Shown piece by piece: positions 1-5,490 of a DNA stretch of 7,057 nucleotides (positions are counted from its first letter, which is position 1; every line of letters starts with the position of its first letter). Position numbers and translations under genes: made by a program. The notes under the pieces were generated by a model. It did no database searches. It was given only the letters and a program-made list of their open reading frames with translations, and was not told the DNA's origin. This DNA is from Firmicutes bacterium ZCTH02-B6. Lineage in GTDB: Bacteria > Bacillota > Limnochordia > Limnochordales > ZCTH02-B6. The DNA lies in assembly GCA_002159155.1 (NCBI GenBank), contig LZRQ01000180.1:1-7057 (forward strand). Direction: 5' to 3'.

Positions 1-207
1 GTCGTGGATTACGAGAGCGCCCGCCGGTGCGATACCCGGAGGTACGGGGCGTTTTTCCGCCAGATGCTGGCGCGTGGTGTCTATTTGCCGCCGGCCCAGT
101 TTGAGACGATGTTTGTGTCTTTGTCCCACAGCGACGACGATTTGGAGCGGACCATCGCGGCCGCGGGCGCGGCCTTTGCGGAGCTCGCCCGGGACGAGGC
201 ACACTAG
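1..207 (+). CDS. hemL: Glutamate-1-semialdehyde 2,1-aminomutase, C-terminal end (5' part outside window)
   Basis: The first 68 codons read open from base 1 to a TAG at 205-207. They match the C-terminal end of glutamate-1-semialdehyde aminomutase, the PLP enzyme that turns glutamate-1-semialdehyde into 5-aminolevulinate for haem and other tetrapyrroles in the cytoplasm. Recognisable pieces are the helix segment RRYGAFFRQMLARGVYLPP, then FETMFVSLSHSDDDLERT, which align by eye with the E. coli HemL tail (FFHMMLDEGVYLAPSAFE, MSVAHSMEDINNTIDAA). The PLP lysine and most of the protein (usually about 425-430 residues) lie left of the window, so the GTG at 4 is only an internal valine codon. The end of the gene looks intact. 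The next gene begins 16 bases downstream, so the two are probably co-transcribed. Confidence 0.9.
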   Translation, partial: VVDYESARRCDTRRYGAFFRQMLARGVYLPPAQFETMFVSLSHSDDDLERTIAAAGAAFAELARDEAH

Positions 208-210
208 GCG

Positions 211-217
211 GGAGGTG
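211..217 (+). promoter_or_regulatory. Shine-Dalgarno site of the MaoC-like gene
   Basis: GGAGGTG lies six bases before GTG 224 and fifteen before ATG 233. The spacing favours the GTG as the start. Confidence 0.6.
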
Positions 218-223
218 GGCCGA

Positions 224-706
224 GTGCAGCACATGAGCGGCCGGCGTGCCCGGGCTTTCCGGTTGCACGAATTGCGAGTCGGGCAGCGAGCGGAGGTCAC
301 CCGACGGGTGACGCCCCGGGAAGTGCTCTTGTATATGGGCGCGACGGGCGATATGAATCCAATCTACCTGGACCGCAACTATGCAGCCCGGACGCCGTTG
401 GGAGAACCTGTCGTGCCTGCCGTGCTGCTGGCGGGCTACGTATACACGTTGCTCACCCAGCGCCTGCCCGGTCCCGGCACCGTAAGCTTGTCCCAGTCGC
501 TGCATTTCCTGCACCCGGTCCGTATTGGCGACACGCTGACGCTGACAGCGGAAGTGACTGCCATCGACGCGGCCCGTGGGCGGGTGCGGCTGCGCGTCGT
601 GGCCCGCAATCAACGGGGGCAAGAGGTGCTGGCCGCCGACGCGGAGGTGCTGCCGCCCCACGACCTGCGCCCGGTGCTCAGCGACGCGTTTGAGGATTAC
701 GTCTAG
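224..706 (+). CDS. MaoC-like hot-dog domain protein, probably without classical hydratase activity
   Basis: A 160-residue single-domain protein of the MaoC/(R)-hydratase type. MaoC dehydratases hydrate enoyl-CoA in fatty acid or PHA metabolism, but the exact substrate here cannot be read. The segment at residues 30-72 corresponds to hydratase motif 2: GDMNPIYLD at 42-50 matches the family pattern D-x-N-P-x-H. Asp43 is kept, but the His five residues later is Tyr48. The following segment, usually HGMLLAS, reads PAVLLAG, so the Ser of Aeromonas PhaJ also appears to be lost. The rest (FLHPVRIGDTLTLTAEV, then VRLRVVARNQRGQEVLAADAEV) is a typical hot-dog sheet. GTG 224 was chosen as the start because of its Shine-Dalgarno; ATG 233 is the alternative. 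The reading frame stays open upstream to 74, inside hemL, but that part has no homology. It sits between hemL and ndk with no clear functional link to either. Confidence 0.8.
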   Translation: MQHMSGRRARAFRLHELRVGQRAEVTRRVTPREVLLYMGATGDMNPIYLDRNYAARTPLGEPVVPAVLLAGYVYTLLTQRLPGPGTVSLSQSLHFLHPVRIGDTLTLTAEVTAIDAARGRVRLRVVARNQRGQEVLAADAEVLPPHDLRPVLSDAFEDYV

Positions 707-741
707 GGGACAGTGGCGAAAGGACGTTGTTAGGCGACTCC

Positions 742-755
742 CGCGGTGAACCGCG
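742..755 (+). other. Small hairpin in the gap before ndk
   Basis: CGCGG-TGAA-CCGCG forms a 5-bp stem with a TGAA tetraloop in the 90-base gap before ndk. TTAGATT follows it, not a U-run, so it is a poor intrinsic terminator at best. No promoter with acceptable -35 and -10 spacing was found in this gap. Confidence 0.3.
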
Positions 756-780
756 TTAGATTCAATGCTCGAATTGCGAC

Positions 781-786
781 AGGAGG
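781..786 (+). promoter_or_regulatory. Shine-Dalgarno site of ndk
   Basis: AGGAGG sits ten bases before ATG 797. It decides for this start over the in-frame GTG at 746, which has no ribosome binding site and would add 17 non-homologous residues. Confidence 0.7.
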
Positions 787-796
787 TTTAGAGACC

Positions 797-1201
797 ATGG
801 AACGGACATTTGTGATGGTGAAGCCCGAAGGCGTGCAGCGGGGACTCATCGGGGAAGTGCTGCGGCGGATGGAGCAGAAGGGGCTCAAGATCACCCGCCT
901 CCACATGACGCGGCTCGAGCCGGCAGTGGCGGCCGAGCATTACGCACACCTCAAGGACAAGCCTTTCTTTGGGGAACTCGTGGAGTACATCACCTCTGGG
1001 CCAGTGGCCATGGCCGTCGTGGAGGGGCCCAACGCGGTGCGTCACGTGCGGAACCTAATTGGTGCCACCAATCCTTTGGAGGCGGCGCCGGGAACGATCC
1101 GTGGCGACTTCGCGGTCGAGTTGCCCTACAACATCGTGCACGCCTCCGACAGTCCGGAAACCGCCGAGATCGAGATCAAGAGATTTTTTGGCGTCGAGTG
1201 A
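797..1201 (+). CDS. ndk: Nucleoside diphosphate kinase
   Basis: A 134-residue protein, the normal length for bacterial Ndk. It transfers the gamma-phosphate of ATP to other nucleoside diphosphates by a ping-pong reaction through a phosphohistidine, and so balances the NTP and dNTP pools in the cytoplasm. The N-terminus MERTFVMVKPEGVQRG carries the conserved Lys (K9). GATNPLEAAPGTIRGD at 89-104 is the nucleotide-binding Arg region (R102). The active-site signature NIVHASDS is at 112-119, with His115 as the phosphorylated residue; the usual Gly after His is Ala here, a common variant. All key residues are present. pyrG, further right in the window, makes CTP from UTP and depends on the same NTP pools. 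The short gap to the next gene holds a promoter, so ndk probably ends the upstream transcription unit, although no clear terminator follows it. Confidence 0.97.
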   Translation: MERTFVMVKPEGVQRGLIGEVLRRMEQKGLKITRLHMTRLEPAVAAEHYAHLKDKPFFGELVEYITSGPVAMAVVEGPNAVRHVRNLIGATNPLEAAPGTIRGDFAVELPYNIVHASDSPETAEIEIKRFFGVE

Positions 1202-1209
1202 GGTAGGGA

Positions 1210-1237
1210 TTGCACCGCCCCGGCCTTTTGATATACT
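1210..1237 (+). promoter_or_regulatory. Sigma-A type promoter with extended -10, driving the polyamine genes
   Basis: TTGCAC (1210-1215) and TATACT (1232-1237) are separated by 16 bases, and the -10 is preceded by TGA (1229-1231), an extended TGn element. Each hexamer differs from the TTGACA/TATAAT consensus by few bases. The start of transcription would fall near 1244, giving a leader of about 30 bases before GTG 1275. It stands just after the ndk stop in locally A+T-richer sequence. Confidence 0.6.
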
Positions 1238-1260
1238 AGCACTTGTGCATTACGTCAGCC

Positions 1261-1266
1261 GGGAGG
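1261..1266 (+). promoter_or_regulatory. Shine-Dalgarno site of the arginine decarboxylase
   Basis: GGGAGG lies eight bases before GTG 1275. It supports that codon over the earlier in-frame GTG 1245, which has no ribosome binding site and lies at the predicted transcription start. Confidence 0.6.
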
Positions 1267-1274
1267 TTGGCCAG

Positions 1275-1733
1275 GTGCTGCCCACTCCGAAAAAGTTCAC
1301 ATTGGTTTCCGGCGCCGCCGAAGGGACGACGCCGCTTAACGCGTTTGACAACGCGCTGCTTGCCAGCGGGATCGGCAATTTGAATCTGCTCCGGGTGAGC
1401 AGCATCTTGCCGCCCAACGCTGAGCTGGCGGAGAAGCTCGACATCCCGCCCGGTGCTTTGACCCCGACCGCATACGGGTACATCACAAGCACCACGCCTG
1501 GCGAGGAGATTGCAGCGGCCGTCGGCATCGGCTTCAGCGAGGACACGTACGGCGTGATCATGGAATGGGAAGGCAAGGGCACGGCGGCCGACGCCGAAGC
1601 CGAGGTGCGGCGCATGGTGGAGGAAGCCTTCCGCGTCCGCAACCTGCCTTTAAAGAAGGTCATGGTCAAGGCCGTCAGCCACCGCGTCGAACGGTGCGGC
1701 TGCGCTTTTGCAGCGGTAGCACTCTGGTATTGA
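1275..1733 (+). CDS. pdaD: Pyruvoyl-dependent arginine decarboxylase (archaeal type), proenzyme
   Basis: A 152-residue proenzyme of the PvlArgDC family, which decarboxylates arginine to agmatine and CO2 with a self-made pyruvoyl group and no PLP. The family is best known from Methanocaldococcus jannaschii (about 165 residues) and also occurs in Chlamydia and some other bacteria. The self-cleavage site is visible as LLRVSSILPPNAE: cleavage between Ser42 and Ser43 would give a small beta chain and an alpha chain with an N-terminal pyruvoyl. YGYITSTTPGEEIAAAVGIGFS (two conserved stretches at 67-88) and YGVIMEWEG at 92-100 follow, with Glu97 as the candidate proton donor. The C-terminus CGCAFAAVALW is typical. 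The start is GTG 1275, chosen by its Shine-Dalgarno and because the family begins near PKKFTLVSG. It is the first gene of the polyamine cluster, directly under the promoter at 1210-1237, and the following speE and speB use its product. A histidine-type paralogue cannot be fully excluded, but the VSSILPP site and the neighbours favour arginine. Confidence 0.92.
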   Translation: MLPTPKKFTLVSGAAEGTTPLNAFDNALLASGIGNLNLLRVSSILPPNAELAEKLDIPPGALTPTAYGYITSTTPGEEIAAAVGIGFSEDTYGVIMEWEGKGTAADAEAEVRRMVEEAFRVRNLPLKKVMVKAVSHRVERCGCAFAAVALWY

Positions 1734-1747
1734 TACGGGGCGGCGCT

Positions 1748-1757
1748 AGGGAGGTGA
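1748..1757 (+). promoter_or_regulatory. Very strong Shine-Dalgarno site before a hairpin, for speE
   Basis: AGGGAGGTGA contains GGAGGTGA, a full eight-base match to the 3' end of 16S rRNA. It lies nine bases before the in-frame TTG 1767 but 36 bases before the conserved ATG 1794. The hairpin 1757-1790 fills the space between, so the site serves the ATG only if the hairpin is bypassed, or it serves the TTG. Confidence 0.6.
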
Positions 1758-1790
1758 AGGGCCCGCTTGCAGCGTCAGGCGGGCCTTTTT
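1757..1790 (+). terminator. Terminator-like hairpin with U5 run between the decarboxylase and speE
   Basis: GGCCCGC (1760-1766) pairs with GCGGGCC (1779-1785) in seven consecutive G-C pairs. The stem can extend outwards by G1759-U1786 and two A-U pairs. The loop is about 12 bases (1767-1778), and TTTTT follows at 1786-1790. This has the form of a Rho-independent terminator, with a rather short U-run. It begins 23 bases after the decarboxylase stop and ends three bases before the speE ATG 1794. It could end transcripts of the decarboxylase, attenuate readthrough into speE, or act on translation. Confidence 0.6.
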
Positions 1791-1793
1791 GCG

Positions 1794-2657
1794 ATGGAAT
1801 TGTGGGTAACTGAAAAGCAGACGCCGGCGGTGGGCATCACCTGCAAGGTGATACGGACGCTCTTGGATGAGCAAACCGACTACCAGCACATGGCCATCGT
1901 GGAGACCGAGCAGTTTGGCCGTATGCTGCTGCTGGACGGCATGGTCCAAACGACGGAGGTCGATGAGTTCGTCTACCACGAAATGATCGTCCATGTGGCG
2001 ATGAACACCCACCCTAACCCCAAACAGGTGGCGGTCATCGGTGGCGGCGACGGCGGCACCATCCGCGAGGTGCTCAAGCACCCGAGCGTGGAGCGGGCCG
2101 TGCTCATGGAGATCGATCGCAGGGTGGTGGAAGCCAGCCGGGAACTCTTGCCCAGCATCAGTTGCGGGCTTGACGACCCCCGGGTCGAAATTCGCATTGG
2201 CGACGGGCTCGAGCATATCCGCAACTCCGAGAACGAGTACGACGTGGTTCTGATCGATTCCACCGAACCCGTCGGGGCGGCAGGGGCGGCTACCGGGCTG
2301 TTTTCACCGGACTTCTATCGGTACGTGGGCCGCGCCCTGAGGGAAGACGGGATCATGGTGGCCCAGACAGAGTCGCCCTTCTACAACCAAGACCTGATCC
2401 GGCGGACCCAGGCGGGTATCCGGGCCACGTTCCCCATTACGCGCCTGTATCTCGCCAGCATCCCCACGTACCCGAGCGGGTTGTGGAGCTTTACCCTCGG
2501 GTCCAAGGTGCATGATCCGTTGGCGGTGGACCCGGCCAGCATCAAGTCGCTGGACACCCGCTATTACACTCCGCAGGTCCATTTTGCGGCGTTCCAGTTG
2601 CCCCGGTTTGTTGAGGAGCTGGTGCGACCGGCCGCAGCCGTCGAGGGCGGGATGTAG
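1794..2657 (+). CDS. speE: Polyamine aminopropyltransferase (spermidine synthase)
   Basis: A 287-residue class I methyltransferase-fold enzyme that transfers aminopropyl from decarboxylated S-adenosylmethionine to putrescine, or in some thermophiles to agmatine. The N-terminus MELWVTEKQTPAVGITCKV is close to that of Bacillus SpeE. Visible motifs are DEFVYHEM (58-64 region), the nucleotide-binding loop VIGGGDGGTIREV (81-93), acidic Glu107 in LMEID, catalytic Asp155 in LIDSTEPVG, and IPTYPSGLW (223-231). Length fits the family (about 275-290). ATG 1794 was chosen because homologues start at MELW. The TTG at 1767, nine bases after a perfect Shine-Dalgarno, would add MQRQAGLFA and is a real alternative, since an in-frame TGA at 1755-1757 excludes anything earlier. 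speB follows after one base, which indicates an operon. The sequence alone does not tell a putrescine-using from an agmatine-using enzyme. Confidence 0.94.
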   Translation: MELWVTEKQTPAVGITCKVIRTLLDEQTDYQHMAIVETEQFGRMLLLDGMVQTTEVDEFVYHEMIVHVAMNTHPNPKQVAVIGGGDGGTIREVLKHPSVERAVLMEIDRRVVEASRELLPSISCGLDDPRVEIRIGDGLEHIRNSENEYDVVLIDSTEPVGAAGAATGLFSPDFYRYVGRALREDGIMVAQTESPFYNQDLIRRTQAGIRATFPITRLYLASIPTYPSGLWSFTLGSKVHDPLAVDPASIKSLDTRYYTPQVHFAAFQLPRFVEELVRPAAAVEGGM

Positions 2658-2658
2658 C

Positions 2659-3549
2659 ATGGCGGCTATGGATCCGGCGCAGGTGGTGCCCGGGACTGTG
2701 CGGCGGCAGCGGTTTCTCGGAGCGGTGGATGACCCGGGAGCGCCGGTGGTGCTCCTCGGTGCGCCCTTGGACACCACGGTGAGCTTTCGCCCGGGGACCC
2801 GCTTTGGGCCGGCTCGCATCCGGGACGTGAGCGACGGGCTTGAGGATTACAGCCCCTACTTAGACCTGGATTTCTCGCAGGTGCCGTTTTTTGACGCGGG
2901 TGACGTGGACTTGCCCTTCGGCGATCCCGAAACCGCCCTCGCAGCCATTGAGCGAGCGGTTGCCAGCGTCGTCGACCGCGGGCAGCTCCCCATCATCCTC
3001 GGCGGTGAGCACCTGCTGACCCTGGCGACGGTGCGGGCGGTGCGCCACCGCTTTCCGGACCTGGTCGTCCTCCAGTTTGACGCTCATGCCGACTTGCGCG
3101 ATGATTACGTGGGAGTGCGGCACTCCCACGCGACGGTCATGCGCCGCATCGGTGAACTCATTGGGTTTGACCGCGTCTTCCAGCTCGGCATTCGCTCCGG
3201 GACGCGCGAAGAGTTTGCTTTTGGCCGTGTGCATAGCCGCTTTCACCCGTTGCAGCTTTTGCCGGCGCTGGAGCGGATACTCCCGCAGCTGGCCGGCAGG
3301 CCTATTTACCTGACCATTGACATTGACGTCGTCGATCCTGGCTTCGCGCCGGGCACGGGAACGCCCGAACCCGGCGGCGTAACCCCCGGCGAGTTGCTCG
3401 CGGCCGTCCACCGCCTGCGGGAGCTGCAGGTGGTGGCGATGGACGTGGTGGAAGTGTGCCCGCCCCAAGATGCAAGCGACATCACCGCCATTTTGGCGGC
3501 GAAGGTGGTGCGGGAAGCGATCCTCGGTTTTGGGAGTGGACGGCAATGA
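2659..3549 (+). CDS. speB: Agmatinase-family ureohydrolase
   Basis: A 296-residue ureohydrolase (arginase/agmatinase/formiminoglutamase fold) with a binuclear manganese site. Agmatinase splits agmatine into putrescine and urea; the Thermus enzyme instead acts on N1-aminopropylagmatine to give spermidine. The metal ligands are all in place: GGEH (115-118, His118), DAHAD (141-145, Asp141, His143, Asp145) and DIDVVDP (221-227, Asp221 and Asp223). SHAT (156-159) and GTGTPEPGG (232-240) are also conserved. VVEVCPPQDASDITAILAAK near the end is the usual C-terminal signature. ATG 2659 follows the speE stop by one base, and GAGGG at 2643-2647 is its likely ribosome binding site. ATG 2668 is possible but has poorer spacing. 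The 3' end overlaps argS by ATGA. Its place next to the decarboxylase and speE supports an agmatine or aminopropylagmatine substrate rather than arginine. Confidence 0.93.
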   Translation: MAAMDPAQVVPGTVRRQRFLGAVDDPGAPVVLLGAPLDTTVSFRPGTRFGPARIRDVSDGLEDYSPYLDLDFSQVPFFDAGDVDLPFGDPETALAAIERAVASVVDRGQLPIILGGEHLLTLATVRAVRHRFPDLVVLQFDAHADLRDDYVGVRHSHATVMRRIGELIGFDRVFQLGIRSGTREEFAFGRVHSRFHPLQLLPALERILPQLAGRPIYLTIDIDVVDPGFAPGTGTPEPGGVTPGELLAAVHRLRELQVVAMDVVEVCPPQDASDITAILAAKVVREAILGFGSGRQ

Positions 3550-5357
3550 ACGTGGCGGCCCAGGTACGGGCGCAAATCCAGCAGCTGGTGGCGGATGGAT
3601 TGAACCGGGCCAAGGCAGCCGGCGAGTTGTCCCTCGGCCGCGACGTGACGCCCGCGGACATCCAGGTGGAGCGGCCTAAGGATCGTGCCCACGGTGACTG
3701 GGCTACCAACGCCGCCATGGTGCTGGCCCGGGAAGCCCGAACCGCCCCGCGTCAGATCGCAGAAGCCGTGGTGCGTCATCTCGAGGCCCGGGGAACGTTT
3801 GTCGAGCGGGCCGAGGTGGCGGGGCCCGGCTTCATCAATTTCTACCTCAAAGATGAATGGCTTGCTGCCGCACTGCGCGGGATCCTGTCCGCCGGACCCG
3901 AGTTTGGCAAAGTCAACGTCGGGCGCGGACAGCGGGTGCTGGTGGAATTTGTCAGCGCCAACCCTACCGGCCCCTTGAACGTCGTCAGCGCCCGCCACGC
4001 GACGGTCGGCGACGTGTTGGCCGAAGTATTGGCGTGGGCAGGTTTTGAGGTCGATAGGGAGTTCTACGTCAACGACGCGGGAAACCAAGTGCGCATGCTG
4101 GGGGCCGCCATGGACGTGCGGGTGCGGCAGCTTTTGGGGGAAAACGCGGAGCTGCCCGAAGGCGCGTATCCCGGGGAATACCTGGTCGATATTGCCCGCG
4201 AGTACATCTCCCAGCACGGGGCGGACGATCGGCCGCAAGGACCGCCTCCGTGGGCGGGTGACGGGGCAACGGAACCCGCGCGCACGCCAAGTGCCGACGT
4301 GGAAGGCGACGACGAGGAGCCCGCAGCGCCGGCCCGGAAGTGGCGTCATGATCCGGCGTACGAGGCGTGGCTGCACCGACTGGCCCGCTTCGCCGTGGAG
4401 CGCATCGTCGACGGGCAGAAGGCCGTGCTGCGCGGCTACCGGGTGGAGTTTGACCGCTGGTTTCATGAGAGCGAGGTGCGGGCCGCGCGCGGGCCGGAGA
4501 CGGTCGTGGCACGGCTGCGAGAGGCAGGCCATGCGTACGAGGCGGACGGGGCCGTGTGGATCCGGAGCACCACGTTTGGCGACGACAAAGACCGCGTGCT
4601 GGTCAAGCGGGACGGCAACTTCACCTACATCGTGCCGGACGTGGCGTACCACGTCAACAAGTTTGAGCGCGGGTACGATCACCTGATCAACCTGCTGGGC
4701 CGGGACCACTACGGCTATCACGTGCGGCTCAAGGCCGCTTTGGCGGCGCTCGGCTTCAACCCGGACGCACTGGAAATCATCTACCTGCAGATGGTGCACC
4801 TGGTGCGGGGCGGGCAGGAGGTGCGCATGTCCAAGCGCCGGGGCGAGTTTGTGGCCATGTCCGACTTCCTCAAGGAAGTCAGTGTGGACGCGGCCCGCTG
4901 GTTCTTCCTCATGCGTTCTACCGACTCGGAGCTTGACTTCGACCTGGACCTGGCCAATCTTCAGACCAGCGACAATCCTGTTTATTACGTCCAGTACGCC
5001 CACGCGCGCATCTGCAGCATTTTTCGGCAGGCCGAGGCGGCAGGGTTCGCGGTGGAGCAGGTGCTGGACAATGCCCCCTTGGAGCGGCTCGTGGAGGAAC
5101 CCGAGCGGGAGCTCGTGCGCAAGCTGGCAGAGTTTCCGGATGAGGTGGAGCTGGCTGCCGTCCGGCGGGAGCCGCACCGCCTGACCCGCTACGCCCACGA
5201 GGTGGCGTCGGGGTTCCATTCCTTCTACACCCACTGCCGCGTGTTGGGCGAAGATCCCGACCTCAGTGGGGCCAGGCTGGCCTTGTGCGCGGCGACGCGG
5301 CAGGTGTTGGCCAACGCCTTGGCCATCATGGGGATCAACGCGCCGGAGGAGATGTAG
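3546..5357 (+). CDS. argS: Arginyl-tRNA synthetase, with variant HIGH motif and an acidic/Pro-rich insert
   Basis: A 603-residue class I synthetase that charges tRNA-Arg with arginine. The N-terminal tRNA-binding domain covers about residues 1-120 (IQVERPKDRAHGDWATNAAM at 39-58; GPGFINFYL at 93-101). The catalytic core follows, with VEFVSANPTGPL and, where most ArgRS read HVGHGR, the sequence NVVSAR at 145-150; the HIGH histidines are therefore absent. YVNDAGNQ (174-181), LLGRDHYGYHVRLKAAL (383-399) and RMSKRRGEF (427-435), the KMSKR loop, are intact. The C-terminal anticodon-binding domain has VYYVQYAHARI at 479-489 and ends in APEEM. Residues about 225-268 form a Pro/Ala/Asp/Glu-rich stretch that most ArgRS lack. 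ATG 3546 overlaps the speB stop (ATGA) and is served by GGGAG at 3532-3536, so translation is probably coupled. The frame is unbroken. Identity as ArgRS is certain; full activity is inferred. Confidence 0.96.
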   Translation: MNVAAQVRAQIQQLVADGLNRAKAAGELSLGRDVTPADIQVERPKDRAHGDWATNAAMVLAREARTAPRQIAEAVVRHLEARGTFVERAEVAGPGFINFYLKDEWLAAALRGILSAGPEFGKVNVGRGQRVLVEFVSANPTGPLNVVSARHATVGDVLAEVLAWAGFEVDREFYVNDAGNQVRMLGAAMDVRVRQLLGENAELPEGAYPGEYLVDIAREYISQHGADDRPQGPPPWAGDGATEPARTPSADVEGDDEEPAAPARKWRHDPAYEAWLHRLARFAVERIVDGQKAVLRGYRVEFDRWFHESEVRAARGPETVVARLREAGHAYEADGAVWIRSTTFGDDKDRVLVKRDGNFTYIVPDVAYHVNKFERGYDHLINLLGRDHYGYHVRLKAALAALGFNPDALEIIYLQMVHLVRGGQEVRMSKRRGEFVAMSDFLKEVSVDAARWFFLMRSTDSELDFDLDLANLQTSDNPVYYVQYAHARICSIFRQAEAAGFAVEQVLDNAPLERLVEEPERELVRKLAEFPDEVELAAVRREPHRLTRYAHEVASGFHSFYTHCRVLGEDPDLSGARLALCAATRQVLANALAIMGINAPEEM

Positions 5358-5365
5358 TTCTCCTT

Positions 5366-5378
5366 CGGTGGCACACCG
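5366..5378 (+). other. Small alternative hairpin at the start of the argS-pyrG gap
   Basis: CGGTG-GCA-CACCG can form a 5-bp stem with a three-base loop. It uses the same CACCG bases as the outer stem of the larger hairpin 5374-5421, so the two cannot exist together. Whether it competes in the cell is unknown. Confidence 0.3.
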
Positions 5379-5421
5379 CCTCGGCGGGGACGACCGGCAA
5401 GCCGGTCCCTGCCGTGCGGTG
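5374..5421 (+). other. Long interrupted hairpin in the argS-pyrG gap
   Basis: Pairs, from the outside in: CACCGC (5374-5379) with GCGGTG (5416-5421), CGGC (5382-5385) with GCCG (5411-5414), G5386-U5410, GGG (5387-5389) with CCC (5407-5409), and ACCGG (5393-5397) with CCGGT (5402-5406), closed by tetraloop CAAG (5398-5401). Bulges are CT at 5380-5381, ACG at 5390-5392 and T5415. About 19 base pairs are possible. No U-run follows (GCGCTTTGG), so it does not look like a simple terminator, although it begins only 16 bases after the argS stop and could protect that 3' end or slow polymerase. Its tip is the reverse complement of the tip of hairpin 5491-5508. Confidence 0.5.
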
Positions 5422-5490
5422 GCGCTTTGGCGCGGCCGCAAGTGCTCGACAGCGCATCGAGAGCGACTCGCGAGGGCTGGGCTGGCCGCT

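Noticed and set aside
1708..1736. Possible second promoter for speE (TTGCAG with TATTGA or TGATAC)
   Set aside because: The spacing is 14 bases for TATTGA, too short, and TGATAC at 17 bases is a poor -10. It is not convincing beside the promoter at 1210-1237.
5361..5414. T-box-like look of GGTGGCACACCGC followed by a hairpin and TCCCTGCC
   Set aside because: The T-box core needs GGGTGGNACCGCG; here two bases are inserted. The upstream specifier stem would have to lie inside argS coding sequence, and no U-run terminator follows, so a T-box riboswitch is not supported.
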